This document shows, piece after piece, positions 35,251 to 48,700 of a stretch of 64,000 nt of DNA (position 1 is its first letter; each line of letters opens with the position of its first letter). The stretch comes from Icerya purchasi (Eukaryota; Arthropoda; Insecta; Hemiptera; Monophlebidae), in NCBI GenBank assembly GCA_039619475.1, contig CM077115.1, positions 398,942,557 to 399,006,556 of the forward strand. Reading direction: 5' to 3'. The notes under the pieces are model-generated. The model saw only the letters and a program-made list of their open reading frames with translations. It made no database searches and was not told the DNA's origin. Both the position numbers and the translations under genes were made by a program.

Positions 35251-38200
35251 CTGCAAAACAACAATCGTATGATAGCACTCGAACGCTGTACTATAGTATG
35301 AAGATTAAGTTAGGCGTCAATAAGCACATATTCACACACACTCATGCGACCCCACTATCGAACTAGTAAAATAGACTAATCATTTCGGTGATCTAAAGAA
35401 AACTTCATGCATATCATCATCGTGCTATTTGTAATTTATCGTAAAATACATATTTTTACACAAAATACTATTTATGTACCGTTTTTTTTTTTTTTATATA
35501 TATACACATATGTAGGTGTATATACACGTATATACTCGTATATATTAGCTGAAATACCCGGCTGAGAAATTAGTTTAACTAACCTTAATAATAATAATTG
35601 TAAAATCACAAAAATAATTTATATATAATACGTTGAATATTTGATTAAAAACGAAATAATTACAGGTAAACACTTTAAAGATTTTCCATAAATACATAAT
35701 ATTTTGCTCGATTTCCTAGCATCAATAGAAATAAATTTTCAACTCTACGACAACATATACTAACACAGATGAGCAAACGAAAAACATTCTTTACGTAAAT
35801 TAATACTGACGCAACTGAATGTTTGGCCTTCGGATTTGTTGATTATTACGGCAAAAGTTGTTTTTTTTTTTAATGAGTCTTACAAATTAAGGAATAATAA
35901 GACGCTAGATGTGACGAAGAATAAGCACTTAAATATAACCAAGACTTTATCCGTGTATTAAAGAGACTAAAATGAAAGCGTTGGGACACGTTTTAAAAAT
36001 TCAAAGATGGACGCGTTAGAAATAACTGGACAATTCATAAAATAAGAAGAAGTGGAAGACCGAAAATTAGACAGCCGGCGTAAGATTTATGCGCTTGGAC
36101 ATGAGTATTTTAAACAAGAACGGACGCACACCAGATTAAAGCTGCTCCCATTTTCAGGACTAATAACCTGTAATTAATTATAATTTTTATTAATAGATCA
36201 AGGTCTTAAATAAATATACAAATGCAAAAACCAAAAAAAAAAAAAAGAAAAAAAAAACACATTCCAGAAAACAAAGAAAAATTTTAATTAACAATCACAA
36301 TAGGAACAAATGGACCGAATATAACGTTAATCCACAAGCTAATAAAAACTGCGTATATGATAGATATTTCAGCCCCTCATGATGACCACTTAGATAAAAA
36401 ATATAATGAAAAAAGTAATTAAAGCACACTAACAGTAAAAGTGAAGCAGGTCTGGAAACAGTAGTATAATAGTATACCATTAGAATATACCGTGATGGTT
36501 AGTTAACCACGAGCTCATTTACAGAAGGATTAAACAACCCCCGCAATTTGCAACTTAAATACGCGCAAAACACGTGCCTCTATGGTTAGAAAATTCTTGA
36601 ACCAATCAAACAATAAAAACATCAAAAATAAGCTGTATATAATCAGCGGAACAATCGTAGTAAGATTAATATGGATAAGTAAAATTACGCAATTGTAACT
36701 CGTGAATTGCCATGAGTTTTGATAAATCGGCAAGTAATGTGAGAACAAAGTAAAGTAAAGTGAGTTGTTCCATACCCTTGTGACAGGGCGTTGGGATTGT
36801 GAAGTTAAGGTTCACAATGTACTAAGCCTAATCGATCTGATGAGAATACTGGGGGGCCAGTGTTTCTTTCTACTTGGGATCCGCCTTTACTTTCCCAGAT
36901 TTCTCTGGTATCCAATTATTTCAGGCTGGCTAGGCTTGGGAGCGATTTGGATCCGGGACGAGACAAGTCTCGAACCCGTGACCTCTGACTTAGTAGCCAA
37001 GCACCTTAACCACTAGGCTACCGCGCTGCCTTGTGAGAACAAAACGGAGATGATAATAATAAATACTTTTAAATCAGTATGGAGAAGAAAAAGAACACGT
37101 ATTTTTTTCGTTATGTGTTTATATATACTATTTTCGAACGTTTCAATGAGAAATCTGTAAAAATGACAATTCGCTGGCAATTCAATTTTCACGATTTTCA
37201 AAGCAGTTTGACAAACGTCTGCGATAAATTTTAACTGACTGATTAATATGGCTTAATTTTTCACAGTAAATTGATGGTTCGAAGGGATCGATCAAATTCT
37301 CTCTAACGCGTTTTATTTATTTTCAGTTTAATCATAACGCATCTGTCCTATTACAGATTAGAAATTTGAATTTAGTCGTTTAATTACTTTTTTACATATT
37401 TGAAACATAATAAAATTTCTACCGAGTGTTTTAATTTAAACATATTAATTTAAGAAATATTAATTTTAAAAAATTAATTTTAGAATATTACTTTAAGAAA
37501 ATGAATTTAAAAATATTACTTTCAGAAATTAATTTAAGAATTTTAATTCAGAATATAAACGGCAAAAAAACAACAATACCTATATAAAGTCCAGAATTGG
37601 CGTTAATTTGTGTGAGTGGTCCGCTGCATCGTTTTACTATGGCGTCTCCATTATCGACCATTAAGCTACTTTCATCCTCTTCCCTGTAACGAATATTTTA
37701 TATTGTTAATTTTCACGAACTGGTGTAAAACTTGAGAACTTTTCTTTCGAGCGACTACTATCAAAATGCCATAGCGGAATTAATAAGCATAAAAGATCGG
37801 TTTAAATTGTACCGTTAAAAATTAAGCGGTTATACATATACGTAAGAAGCAAACTGTAAGGCAAATATCGGACCTAAACTAATTTCGGAAAATTTACTCG
37901 TTACAAATTGATCTCGATCGCGATACCGTCCGTGAACGGCGATTTCTCTTTTACAGATTATAGCAAACTGACGGTCGAAATATCGTTGTTTATAACAGCA
38001 TTTATGTATTCTCTTTTTCTTTAAATATATTTACATTTAAAGAAAACATATGTAACGAAATATAGATATATATATATATATGTGCAGGGCCATATCAAGA
38101 ACAAAATTTCGGTAGGGGTTACGAAAATATTTTTATAAATATATATATATCTTATGTGTGTGTGTTATAATGAAATATATTTATTTATAAATAGTACAAT

Positions 38201-38462
38201 AAAGCCTTGCAGTCAGTTATTGTATGTGCAATATTTGAACATTACAACAAAAACAAATAAAAAATTGTCGTTTCCAAAGAATTCATAAAAATTGCAATTT
38301 TCTTTTCTTTTGTCACAAATTGAAAAGAAGTAAATTTATTCTGAATTTCGTTCAATTTAATTCAAGCAGTTATTATTTCACAGACGATTCCAGGGGGGAG
38401 GGGGTGAACCCTAAAAACCCCCTTCAGATGCGGCCGTGTGTATATATATATATATATATATG

Positions 38463-38496
<34 letters not shown>

Positions 38497-41400
38497 AGGA
38501 GGTTAAAACACAATCCTAAGTCCGAAAAAAAGATTGTTTGACTAGTGTGTTCTCGCTAGCGAAACGTGAATATTAACAAAAATACTAGAACAATAAAAGT
38601 AGGTACACATATGAACGAAACACGGAACGATCTATGTTGACTGGATGGACGAAAAAGCACATCCAAGAAACAACAACAGGGTAACAGATGCAATAAGTAT
38701 AATTAAAAATAATAAACAGGATCGGTCATCTCGAAAATAACCGACGGATAAATTTGTCAACATCAACCTGATGAAAAGCGAACTCCAGGATGACCGAAGA
38801 AGCACTGGGCAGATGAAATTCGAAAATTTAGAGCAAACTGGTGCGAAGAAAGCAGATCGTGATGTCTGGAAAAAAATTGGAGCGGCTTTCGTCCAGCAGT
38901 GGATTGACAGTAGCTCCAGAAGAAGAGGAAGAAGTAGACAAATTAATGTTTCCTGAAACGGTTTCTGTTCCGATAGTCGTCGTTTCAAACGACAGACGCA
39001 TAATTAAAGACGTAATACTTTTGTTGCACTAGAGACTACTTCAGTTCCGTGTCCGATAGTAATTCATCGAATCCGTGTAAAAAAAAAAAAAAAAGAGTAA
39101 CGCTTGCACTGTTCCCGCCCCGTACATGATTAATTTTTTATTTTCTTCGCAACGAGTGATTAATTTTTATTTCTCTGCGATTGCATCACCCCCCTCCCCC
39201 TTCATCCGTTATAATTGACTTAGTAAATAACCAAGTTAAATATCTATTCAAACTGTACCAATCGAATAGTATTATAACAATTGGCGCTAATGATGACACA
39301 CACGGTGTTTGCATAAAAGGGAATATGTATATACGGAACCATCTTCAGAACATCCAGCGTCATCTAGAACACAGAGGCGGCGTCGCTAACGCGACAATGT
39401 ACATTTGTCGGCCGACGTTTGCATAAAAAGTAACCGTTGCTATCATTAAAATAAAGCATAGCCTTTTCAGGCGATACGAGCGCTGTGTACAAAAGGTCTG
39501 CTGAAGTCTAGCTTCGCGCCTAATACAAACATTTCACCGGCTGCTACCTGGAAGTAATTTATTATTAAAGGAAAAATAATATACGACAAACCTGAATATA
39601 TTAACTCGGTGCCAGTGTCCATCGTCGACCTTCGTTAAATTATATAGTATGGAAACTTCGCCGTTTCCGGCATTGTATACCAGGTGAAGAAATCCGTTTA
39701 TTATGCCAAGCGAAAGGAAATCACCACCAGTCGGATTTGTACATCCGTACCAAAGTATTAGGCCCATCACCGATGTCGTCCTGAATCTAATATTTATACT
39801 GACATCGTCGCTGATGATTCTAGTAACACCGCAACGACCGACATATAGAGTTACATTATCGTTACTACTGTTGTTATCGTTATGTTCTACTATTCTTTCG
39901 AAAATACACACATATATCCGCAATAATTCGGGGTACTTGCTGTTAGGTTTTTACTAACAAGGAAAGTACACGAGAGTTGTCAGACGCCGATTTTGATGAA
40001 ATTTGAATATGTTGTAGAGTATAAAAAAATATTAGACCCGTGTTTTTTTTTTTTTTATCGGCCCATATGCAGTTTCAAGGGGTGAAAACCACCCCTAAAG
40101 TTCACCCCCAAAAATCGTTTTTCCTAAATATCTCGTCTTCAACTCGATATTTTTTTATGAAACAAAATGGAAATTATTTCTCGCGCAAAGGACAAGTAAT
40201 CCACAGTGATTTAAACAGTGGGGTTGCATCCCCTATTTTCTAGGGGGAGAAAATATTTTTTTTTTGGTCATAATTATGGAATAAAAAATTATAAAATAAC
40301 ATAAAAAAATAATAGAACTTTTTTTAACACGCACAATTAAAAAATAAAGTTGACGTGTTTCGGCATTTTCATGAATTTCACCCTTAAAGGAGGTAAACCA
40401 CCCCTTACAAGAAAAATCAATAAATACATATATTAAGTAATCAAATTTCGTAAATAATTTGTATGTAAGGGTTTTTTGAAGTCGCTGATTACGAATCCAT
40501 CATCAGATTTTCTTAATTCAAAATGGAGGATCCAATATGGCAGGCCAAAAAGTCAAAAAAGCTTTAATTTCAATGACAAATTGTATACGAGGATTTTTAA
40601 GGTCGCTAATTACAAATCTGTTATCAAGTTCTGAAAATTCAAATTATCCTGCGCTTTATAACCATACAGCCCCAAACCCCTTAGACCCAGACAGGCATTT
40701 AGCCTGTATTTTTCTAAATCAACAAACCCTAAACTCCTAACCCTAGTCATGCCAGAGGCGTGTATTTTTAGACCGGTAAACCCCAAACTCCTAAACTCCA
40801 GACAGGCCAGAGACCTGTGCATTGTAACCATACAGCCGCAAACCTCTAAACATCATACAGGCCGATTGCCTATGAACAACTCCTAAACTGCAGGTAGATG
40901 AAAGGTCTATTCATTGTGTTATACTGGAAAACCGTTCTTATAATTAACTTATTTAAAAAATTACTGGTACACTTCAACTTATGTATTTATTTATTTCTTT
41001 ATCTATTTATTAACGATAATCATTCTATTCTTACGTAAATAATAACAAAAATAAATTAATAAGTAGCCAAGGTTAATTAGTAATACAATAAATTTTTCTT
41101 TAGAATAAACTTTAATACGTTAGGAGAATTACATTCAATGAGTAAATCAAAACATTTATTATTAGAATCTGAAATATAATTATCAACATTTTTATAAATC
41201 AACACATCATTAAATGTTATCATGTATTTAACTGTATTAATTGTTTCGTAGATTTATATAAATACACCACAACTTAATAATGCTTCTGATTTAATTGTTT
41301 GTATAATGTGTATTTAATACTATATAAATTGTATTACTCATTATAATAAAATTACTTATTATGCGATTTTCAGTAATGATAATCATGGAAGGAGTGGGTT

Positions 41401-44400
41401 AAGCATAATGTGTTTTTGCACCACGAGCACGTTAAAATAGCCCTTTTACAACAGATATCGCAATTTACGTTATCAGAGTTAAAACAAAATTCTTTTGAGT
41501 TCGGCCCTTTCTCTGGCCGTTTGTTAATGTAACCTGCTGCATACCAAGCATATAAGAATGAATTTTTGAATCTGGGACTTGCGTAGTTGGTTATGTGTAA
41601 GTGATTGCATTTTAATAATGTTGTTTCTATCGTGTAAATTAACATCTTTGTTTAAGAGCAAGACGGTATCTGTAAAAGTATGTGTCTGATGTTTAGAGGT
41701 TTGAAGCTGTATGGTTATAGCGCACAGGCCTCTGACCTGTCTGAGGTTTAGGAGTTTGGGGTTTGTTGATTTAAAAAAACACAGGCTAAATTCCTGTCTG
41801 GGTTTTAGGGGTTTGGGGCATTTGAATTTTCAAAACTTGATAACAGATTTGTAATTAGCAACCTTAAAAATCCTCGTATACAATTTGTCATTGAAATTAA
41901 AGCTTTTTTGACTTTTTGGCCTGCCATATTGGATCCTCCATTTTGAATTAAGAAAATCTGATGATGGATTCGTAATCAGCGACTTCAAAAAGCCCTTACA
42001 TACAAATTATTTACGAAATTTGATTACTTAATACATGTATTTATTGATTTTTCTTGTAAGGGGTGGTTTACCTCCTTTAAGGGTGAAATTCATGAAAATG
42101 CCGAAACACGTCAACTTTATTTTTTAATTGTGCGTGTTAAAAAAAGTTCTATTATTTTTTTATGTTATTTTATAATTTTTTATTCCATAATTATGACCAA
42201 AAAAAAAATATTTTCTCCCCCTAGAAAATAGGGGATGCAACCCCACTGTTTAAATCACTGTGGATTACTTGTCCTTTGCGCGAGAAATAATTTCCATTTT
42301 GTTTCATAAAAAAATATCGAGTTGAAGACGAGATATTTAGGAAAAACGATTTTTGGGGGTGAACTTTAGGGGTGGTTTTCACCCCTTGAAACTGCATATG
42401 GGCCGATAAAAAAAAAAAAACACGGGTCTAATATTTTTTTATACTCTACAACATATCCAAATTTCATCAAAATCGGCGTCTGACAACTCGTGTACTTTCC
42501 TTGTAAGAAATGATGATATTTATAAAAGTTTATTGCGGTTAAATTAATTTCCTACGTAGGTAAATATTTTTTTTCCGAAGTAAACTTCAGTTTTGTTTTA
42601 GTTTTTTTTTTTTTCGCCGTAATTTATTAACTCAGAAAAACGAAAGAAACAGTGCAGGAATAAATTGCAGCGCATTACATATTGTTTAATTAAAATTAAT
42701 TAATAAGATGCCAATTAATCTTTATACAAGCATGCTGTGTGCTTCCGTCTCTTTTCCAGTGTGCTGAAGGTGATAGGTATTCTCAGAAAAATATTGCTAG
42801 CATATTTTCAAATGTTTACTGTCAAGACATTTTCGTTATAAGCGGCAATTGTTACGGTAAAACCATCTGCTTTCCTTATACAATCTGCAACTGTCATTTC
42901 TACCTTTCTGCTACTATTCCCCACATCCAGACTTGAAGTCTACTAAAAATCAATTGTTCGCACCTGACGCGTAGATAGACGATTTTAACGCTCATTCGTT
43001 GTCAGCACGAACGATCGTGGAAAAACGTGATCTGTGAATGCTAGACAAATCTGTTCGAAATTATTTAACCTTCCCTCCTGTTGTGCACATTTAAATGCAT
43101 CTCGTAACTCTTTTGCAATAGCACGTCACCTCCGAGATCCTTTAATTGAGCATTATGGTAAAAAAGGAATTTCGTTTTAGTGACCGTTTATTTACCTACC
43201 CCTACTTGATACAAAAAAAAAAGAAGCTGATTATTCAGATTTAGGTAAAGCTGACGATTGGATGATCAGCAATTAAAACCGCAATGTCACACTACACCAC
43301 TCACTACTACCTCCAAATAACCATTAATTTTTGGTTTAACAATTTTCGGTATCCGGATGATAGGGGACACAATTCGTGATATATCCAGCTATATGCGTTG
43401 TCATATAATTTTCGATAGATTCATACTCAGGTCGTTACTCTCTATTATTCTCTTGCCTACTTCAGATGTGTGCAGCAACGGAAGAAAAATTGACGATTTT
43501 TATTCGCGCTATCGATATAATTTAAACTTAATCCTTCGACATTTAAATAGTCTAAACGAACGATTAGCGTGACGATATTTCAAAATTCAAGCTATAATTT
43601 TCCAACGGAAAAGAGCCCTTAGAAAATTCAAAGCAACAAGGTTACCAAGGCTTGATCGAATTTTAAAAAGTGCGGAGTTAAAGCGCGGGTAACTTTTGTT
43701 TCTTCTACCTTTAAAAGATACGAAATAGTGTCTTCCTCGCCTCTCCCCTTACATATAAATGAAGAGCTAATTACAAAATAATCGAGGTGACGAGCACCTT
43801 TGTGTTTCACTTCACTGATGTTTCTAATTCGCACTCTCCTAATTTTTTTGCAACAATTACTTTTCTGCGATAAAGATGAAGCATATAATATGACTCTCGC
43901 AGCGGTTAAACTATATACTTCAAACTTAATAAAACTAAAAATATTACGCCCGGAACAGATTTAATTCACTCATTCGTGTTCAAACGTCTCCCTTCTCCCG
44001 CTAAAATTTTCCCGTTGCTTATTCAGAGTTCAAAACTAACCTCTATCACTCCTCGAAAATTGCTTTAACAATTCCTGTTCTTAAATCGAACAAAGATTCT
44101 CTTCAAAATTACTCTGTGATCCCCGACATGCGAAAATACTGGAGAAAAAGAAAAAGTAATTCTTCCGAGAATCTGACAATATTCTATCCTCAATCCAGGC
44201 CGGTGGCCGAACATGAAAATCTGCAATTATCCACCTTAAAAACCTACAAAGGCAGACGCTAACGGCCTAAAATAAAAATCAGTACATTTATTCGGTCCTT
44301 TTTAACCTAAAAAAAAAAAAAAAAAGTCTTTCAACCTCAAATGGAGATGATATGGTGTGCTTACTCAGCTGAGTAACGCCAGCATTAGTGAAAGCACCCT

Positions 44401-45690
44401 AAACTTTCGAATAGAGTTGTCGTCCGGGTAATCTCTCTTCCCATTGAAAAAATGGTATTCTGCAAGCCTCATCCTTAAGGGGTAACATTATTCATACTTT
44501 TCACAAATGGTATATAGAGCAGATCGTTACCGCTGTCCGCTCAACCTCATTATATACCTTCTTTCTTACTTCCTATTCAATGGCAAGTAGGTCCCGCAAT
44601 CAAGGATAAATTAATGGCCTGAAATTCTCCTCGGCAAAATAAGTGTGTGTGTGTGTGTAAAATTCTTCAAGAGGCGCCCTATTCACCTTAATTTCACAAC
44701 TCTTTTCCCGAAGAATTTCCCACTTCCATTCGTTTCTACCATAAAATTCTTAAGTTCAACGTTCGATTGAATTTTCTGAACATTCCGAAATTTTTGATAA
44801 ACGCCTTCGAACCCAGTACTCCTATTCTATATCTGTACACAAATCACTTATCTTAAGAAAGTTTTCTTACAGCTACCAAGTTTATTCTTTAGCAAACGCA
44901 CCATAAAACGTTTGATACGAACCATCACACTGCCGTACGCCTTGAAACATATAGGACATCGTCATCATTAGGTATATGGTTCTAGCGAGCGTACTCCTCC
45001 CCTACCATTTATCGGAGATATGCTCCGCTGGTACTTTTTTAATCTTCATCGCCGTAAAAATTTCATAATTCCTTTCTCGTCTTTCCCGAATAATCCACTT
45101 TTGCGTGTTCTGTCCCTTCTTAAGGAACCGCGAATTAACTGAAGTACATATCTTATGAAAGCCACTGACTGTTGTAGCCCTAACTGTCATTCTCACTTTA
45201 ATCTGGATGTTAAACCGTGCTCCACTTAGTAGGAGAAATTAGCTCTTCTCTAAAAATAGTTATTTGCATGTGGATGGCGCTAAAATAAGACTTCTTTTCC
45301 AGCTGTTTGTGCCTGTGACGGTTTCCTTCTGCCATACGGAATATCTTCAGTCTAACACCCGACCCAAAAATAGAGATCTGCTGTAGAAATCGATTAGGGC
45401 AATTCCGGAATGCCGAAAACCACAAAAACTGGCTACCCCCAGTTATAAAACAGATTATTAAGCAGCTGTTATAATGAATTGTAAGTAATAAACGAGCTTT
45501 CATTGTAACCTATTCGCGCACATAAAAAGATGAAAAAATAAACAACTGAACGGTCAGGTAGGTAGCGAAACACTTCTTTTTTTTGGGGGGGGGATGCCCT
45601 TAGCTAGTGAGAAAAGCCCTTTGGAGCTTAATCAGTATCTTCAACGGAAATAAACCGTTCATTATTCTTATTATGTAAAACAAAAAAAAA

Positions 45691-45728
<38 letters not shown>

Positions 45729-48700
45729 GTATATATATGTAGGGAAAGTAGAGAGACTTTCCTATACCTTCTATTGATTTCTGGATCCGTGTAATGAAGA
45801 TAGCCTCCGTCGCCGTTAAATGTGACCACGGAATTCGAAGCTGCCAAATCCGATGATGGAATCTTCTGGCAATTATGATCGCATAGACACTTGTATGACT
45901 CCATCAATGGCACACATAACGTTTGGTCTAGACCGCACGGTTTTGCTAGGCACGGATGCGGGCAGTTGTCGATGTTTGCGCCAGCTACTGCTTCCGCTAA
46001 TATTTGCAGTACGTTATCGTTAATGACAACCTGTAATGTTCGTACATTTTCATTTCTAATGATCTACATCTTAAAAATTAACAGCGCGCCGATTTTCTTT
46101 TTCGCTATTTTTCTATTTGCACCGCGGATAATCGGTTGGCTGACGATAGCGGGTCTAAAAAATGTGAAGGTAATTATAATAAGTTCTTAGTTGAAAATGA
46201 TCAACGCCCACAAATAAAGCCAAGAAAATGAAATTAAAACCACTTTGTTTTCGCTTTTTTCTACAAAAATAGTATATCTCTTTTTATGTATCGTATATAA
46301 AGTTTAAGAATAGCCACATTTTGGCTTATAATTAACTGAAAACAAAGTCGCTACTAATTTTGACACTGCTTTAACTGATTTCAGGTTTTAACATCAGTGT
46401 ATTTCGTAGGTTTGTTTTACCCTGTTTGGCCAGAAATTTATTATACCATTAAAATTAAAGGGGGAAAAAACGCAAACGGAAAATGATTTTTTTTTTGCAA
46501 ATTTGCTCTTCTATAAGAAATACGGAAAATCTGGGCTTCGGTGGACGTGCTCATGGCGAGCTCCAAATGGAGTTTACATATATGTACATAATTTTTATTC
46601 GTTTAAATCTGTTATGATAAAAAAGTATTATCTATTAGCTTATCCTTAATTTTTTTCTTTTTTACATTGAATTGCCGTTTTAAACCACTAAGGTTATCAC
46701 AATGAGAGCTGCCTGGGCTACTTAAAGACCAGCCAACAGTCCGACATCCTGATGAATGTACTTGTTCAAAATGTTATATGATTTTTTTTTATATTTGAGT
46801 TATAAATGTTTATGTCCATTTTCTGTTTTTATAATTTTCTGTAATAGATGTTATGATAAATTTTTAATAAAGTGTTATATACGATTATTTGTTGTTTTAT
46901 ATGTTTGCTAACGATAAGACAAGTGCTTGGGCGGATTGCATCGAAACTGCGACATTCAATTAGGATATGTTGTACTGACGGATATTTTAAATCTGCACAG
47001 TATGAACATGTGTGAGGGGGAGTTATCTTTTGCAGTAAGTGGTCATGACTTTTTATGTCCTATTCTCTTAGCCGATTGATCATTGTGTATTCGATACGCG
47101 GGCTATTAATCGACAGTCACCCTGGTTCGATCATCGGCTTTAAGAACGTAATTTGGAACATCCATTCTTTGCTTCACTGCTCAAGTATTCTTTCTCGTAA
47201 AAACGTATCGAGCGTTGTTGGGCCTTGAGATTTATGCGGCATCGGGGATAACATAGCCGACCGAGATAAGCCTTAGATCCGTCTGTATGAAATCTTCGTA
47301 TATCTGTTAATCACCTTAATCGCCTTCTGTTTGATATTTTCTGCGGTTGTTTGTGAGTTATTGTAATCTAATAGTGATACATTTATCTTTTTACTGGGTT
47401 CACTGGTCCCATGGTGCGAGCGGTAACCTATTAGCTCCCGCCAGGCACGGAAGGGGAATATTATACATAGCATTTTGTTTACTTTTGGCAGTACATCGTT
47501 GGGAAAAGCAGGTTCGAAGGGGCAAACAATTTTGCGTTCCATCGACCACTTTAATAAGCTACGGTAACTATGTAACGAGCGACTGTATTATTAAAGGTAA
47601 TGTCCCCCCGGTTAATGAACACAAACTGGATAAAGGTGAAGTACAGTATGCTCCCAAGTTAAATGCGAAGCACGGTGTTATGTATTGGATCAAGTATCTC
47701 TTTAATACGGATTTCTTTGCTGACGAGTATACACGCGTAGTTTATGTTTACTGAGTATTAATGTTTTGTATATGTTTAGTGGTAGTTTTGGATGGATATT
47801 GAAATTACGATTGGATAAAAATTTAATCGTATTTAAGGAACGATAGCATTTTGATTTTAGGTTACTTTTACATGGTATCTCCATGCCAACGAGGAATCTA
47901 GCGACACAGCCAGGAAGGTTGTTGATGATTTAAACTGGAGTTGCGATTCTTTTAGGAATATTTTTGGTTTTGAGGTTGGCGTTTTCGATGAAAATCAACA
48001 CATATCGATTTTTGACGGGAAAACACTAATCCGTTGTTCTCAAACCATTTATTTAGTTTATTAATTGTTTTTTTTTTTTTCTAATAAAGATTTAGCGAGA
48101 TAAGGATTATCGGAAGATATGAGATCATCAATGTGTATAATTTGCCTACTACTGGAGGTTTTATGCAGCGAGCGATGTCATTAATGTATAATATAAATAG
48201 GGTTGTGCACTTAACGCAGAGCCCTACGGGGAACTCCATTCTCGATAGAGATGGGTTCTGAGATTGCTGAACCGGTTCTTACTTGTATTAATCGTTCGGT
48301 TAGAAAGCTTTGAACGTGTCGTCCCGTAAAAAATTCTTCTTGAAATAAAACGTATTTTAAGCTTTTACAATATTGGTTGCGATAGTTACTTTATTCTATA
48401 TGTTACATAAGAAAAAGAAGAAAAAAAAAAAAGAAAAAGAGAAGCAGCTACAGAACACAAAGCACCAAATTGATGAAACAGGTAGCGTTTGAACGCTCAA
48501 TCGGTCGGGTAAACATTTTAACCGGTTTTTTGTTAAACAGGCTTTGTAGAAAAAATGTTCGCGATCCTTAGGGGTGGATTTGTTACTCCCTTTCGAAATT
48601 AATCTACACCCTTTCACCGTAAAATAGAGAGTAGTGTGGGGTCAGAACTTAACCCCCAAAAAACAGTAGAAATGTAAAAGAAAATGTTTATAGTCATCAT

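Larger units (their letters stand above)
37684..39591 (-). other. Intron of the laminin-G gene
   Basis: It contains a short hAT-like MITE (38085-38438), (TA)n tracts and a LINE 3' remnant (38620-38960). Otherwise nothing was recognised. Confidence 0.7.
39958..42503. mobile_element. Long-inverted-repeat (foldback) transposon, 2546 bp
   Basis: The left arm 39958-40854 and right arm 41688-42503 are near-identical inverted copies of about 0.8-0.9 kb, starting CAAGGAAAGTACACGAG. TAA at 39955-39957 and 42504-42506 is a likely 3-bp target duplication. The arms include GGGGTGAAAACCACCCC-type GC-rich blocks and an array of 50-62 bp units. Between the arms, 0.83 kb holds a minus-strand reading frame with a Cys/His cluster. 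The TAA target suits PIF-Harbinger, but the arm length is unlike that family, so the superfamily is open. Confidence 0.85.
39820..45767 (-). other. Intron of the laminin-G gene
   Basis: This 5.9 kb intron is dominated by the long-inverted-repeat element at 39958-42503. The rest (42.5-45.8 kb) has short frames only, a (GT)n near 44645 and (TA)n at 45692-45739. No other exon is needed, since the phases of the flanking exons match. Confidence 0.7.

Noticed and set aside
36961..37031. tRNA gene candidate (A and B boxes)
   Set aside because: It is the head of a 282-bp SINE with its own target duplication, and the tRNA 3' half is missing.
38632..38988. Minus-strand 118-codon hydrophobic frame
   Set aside because: Antisense to the LINE C-terminal remnant, where the plus-strand residues are conserved.
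39820..39923. Longer version of the LG3 exon starting at 39923
   Set aside because: The Asn/Asp-rich text does not fit LG3, and the acceptor at 39820 gives the phase needed by the previous exon.
47347..47754. Plus-strand frame of 135 codons
   Set aside because: Antisense to the LINE remnant at 46720-48400, where minus-strand motifs are recognisable.
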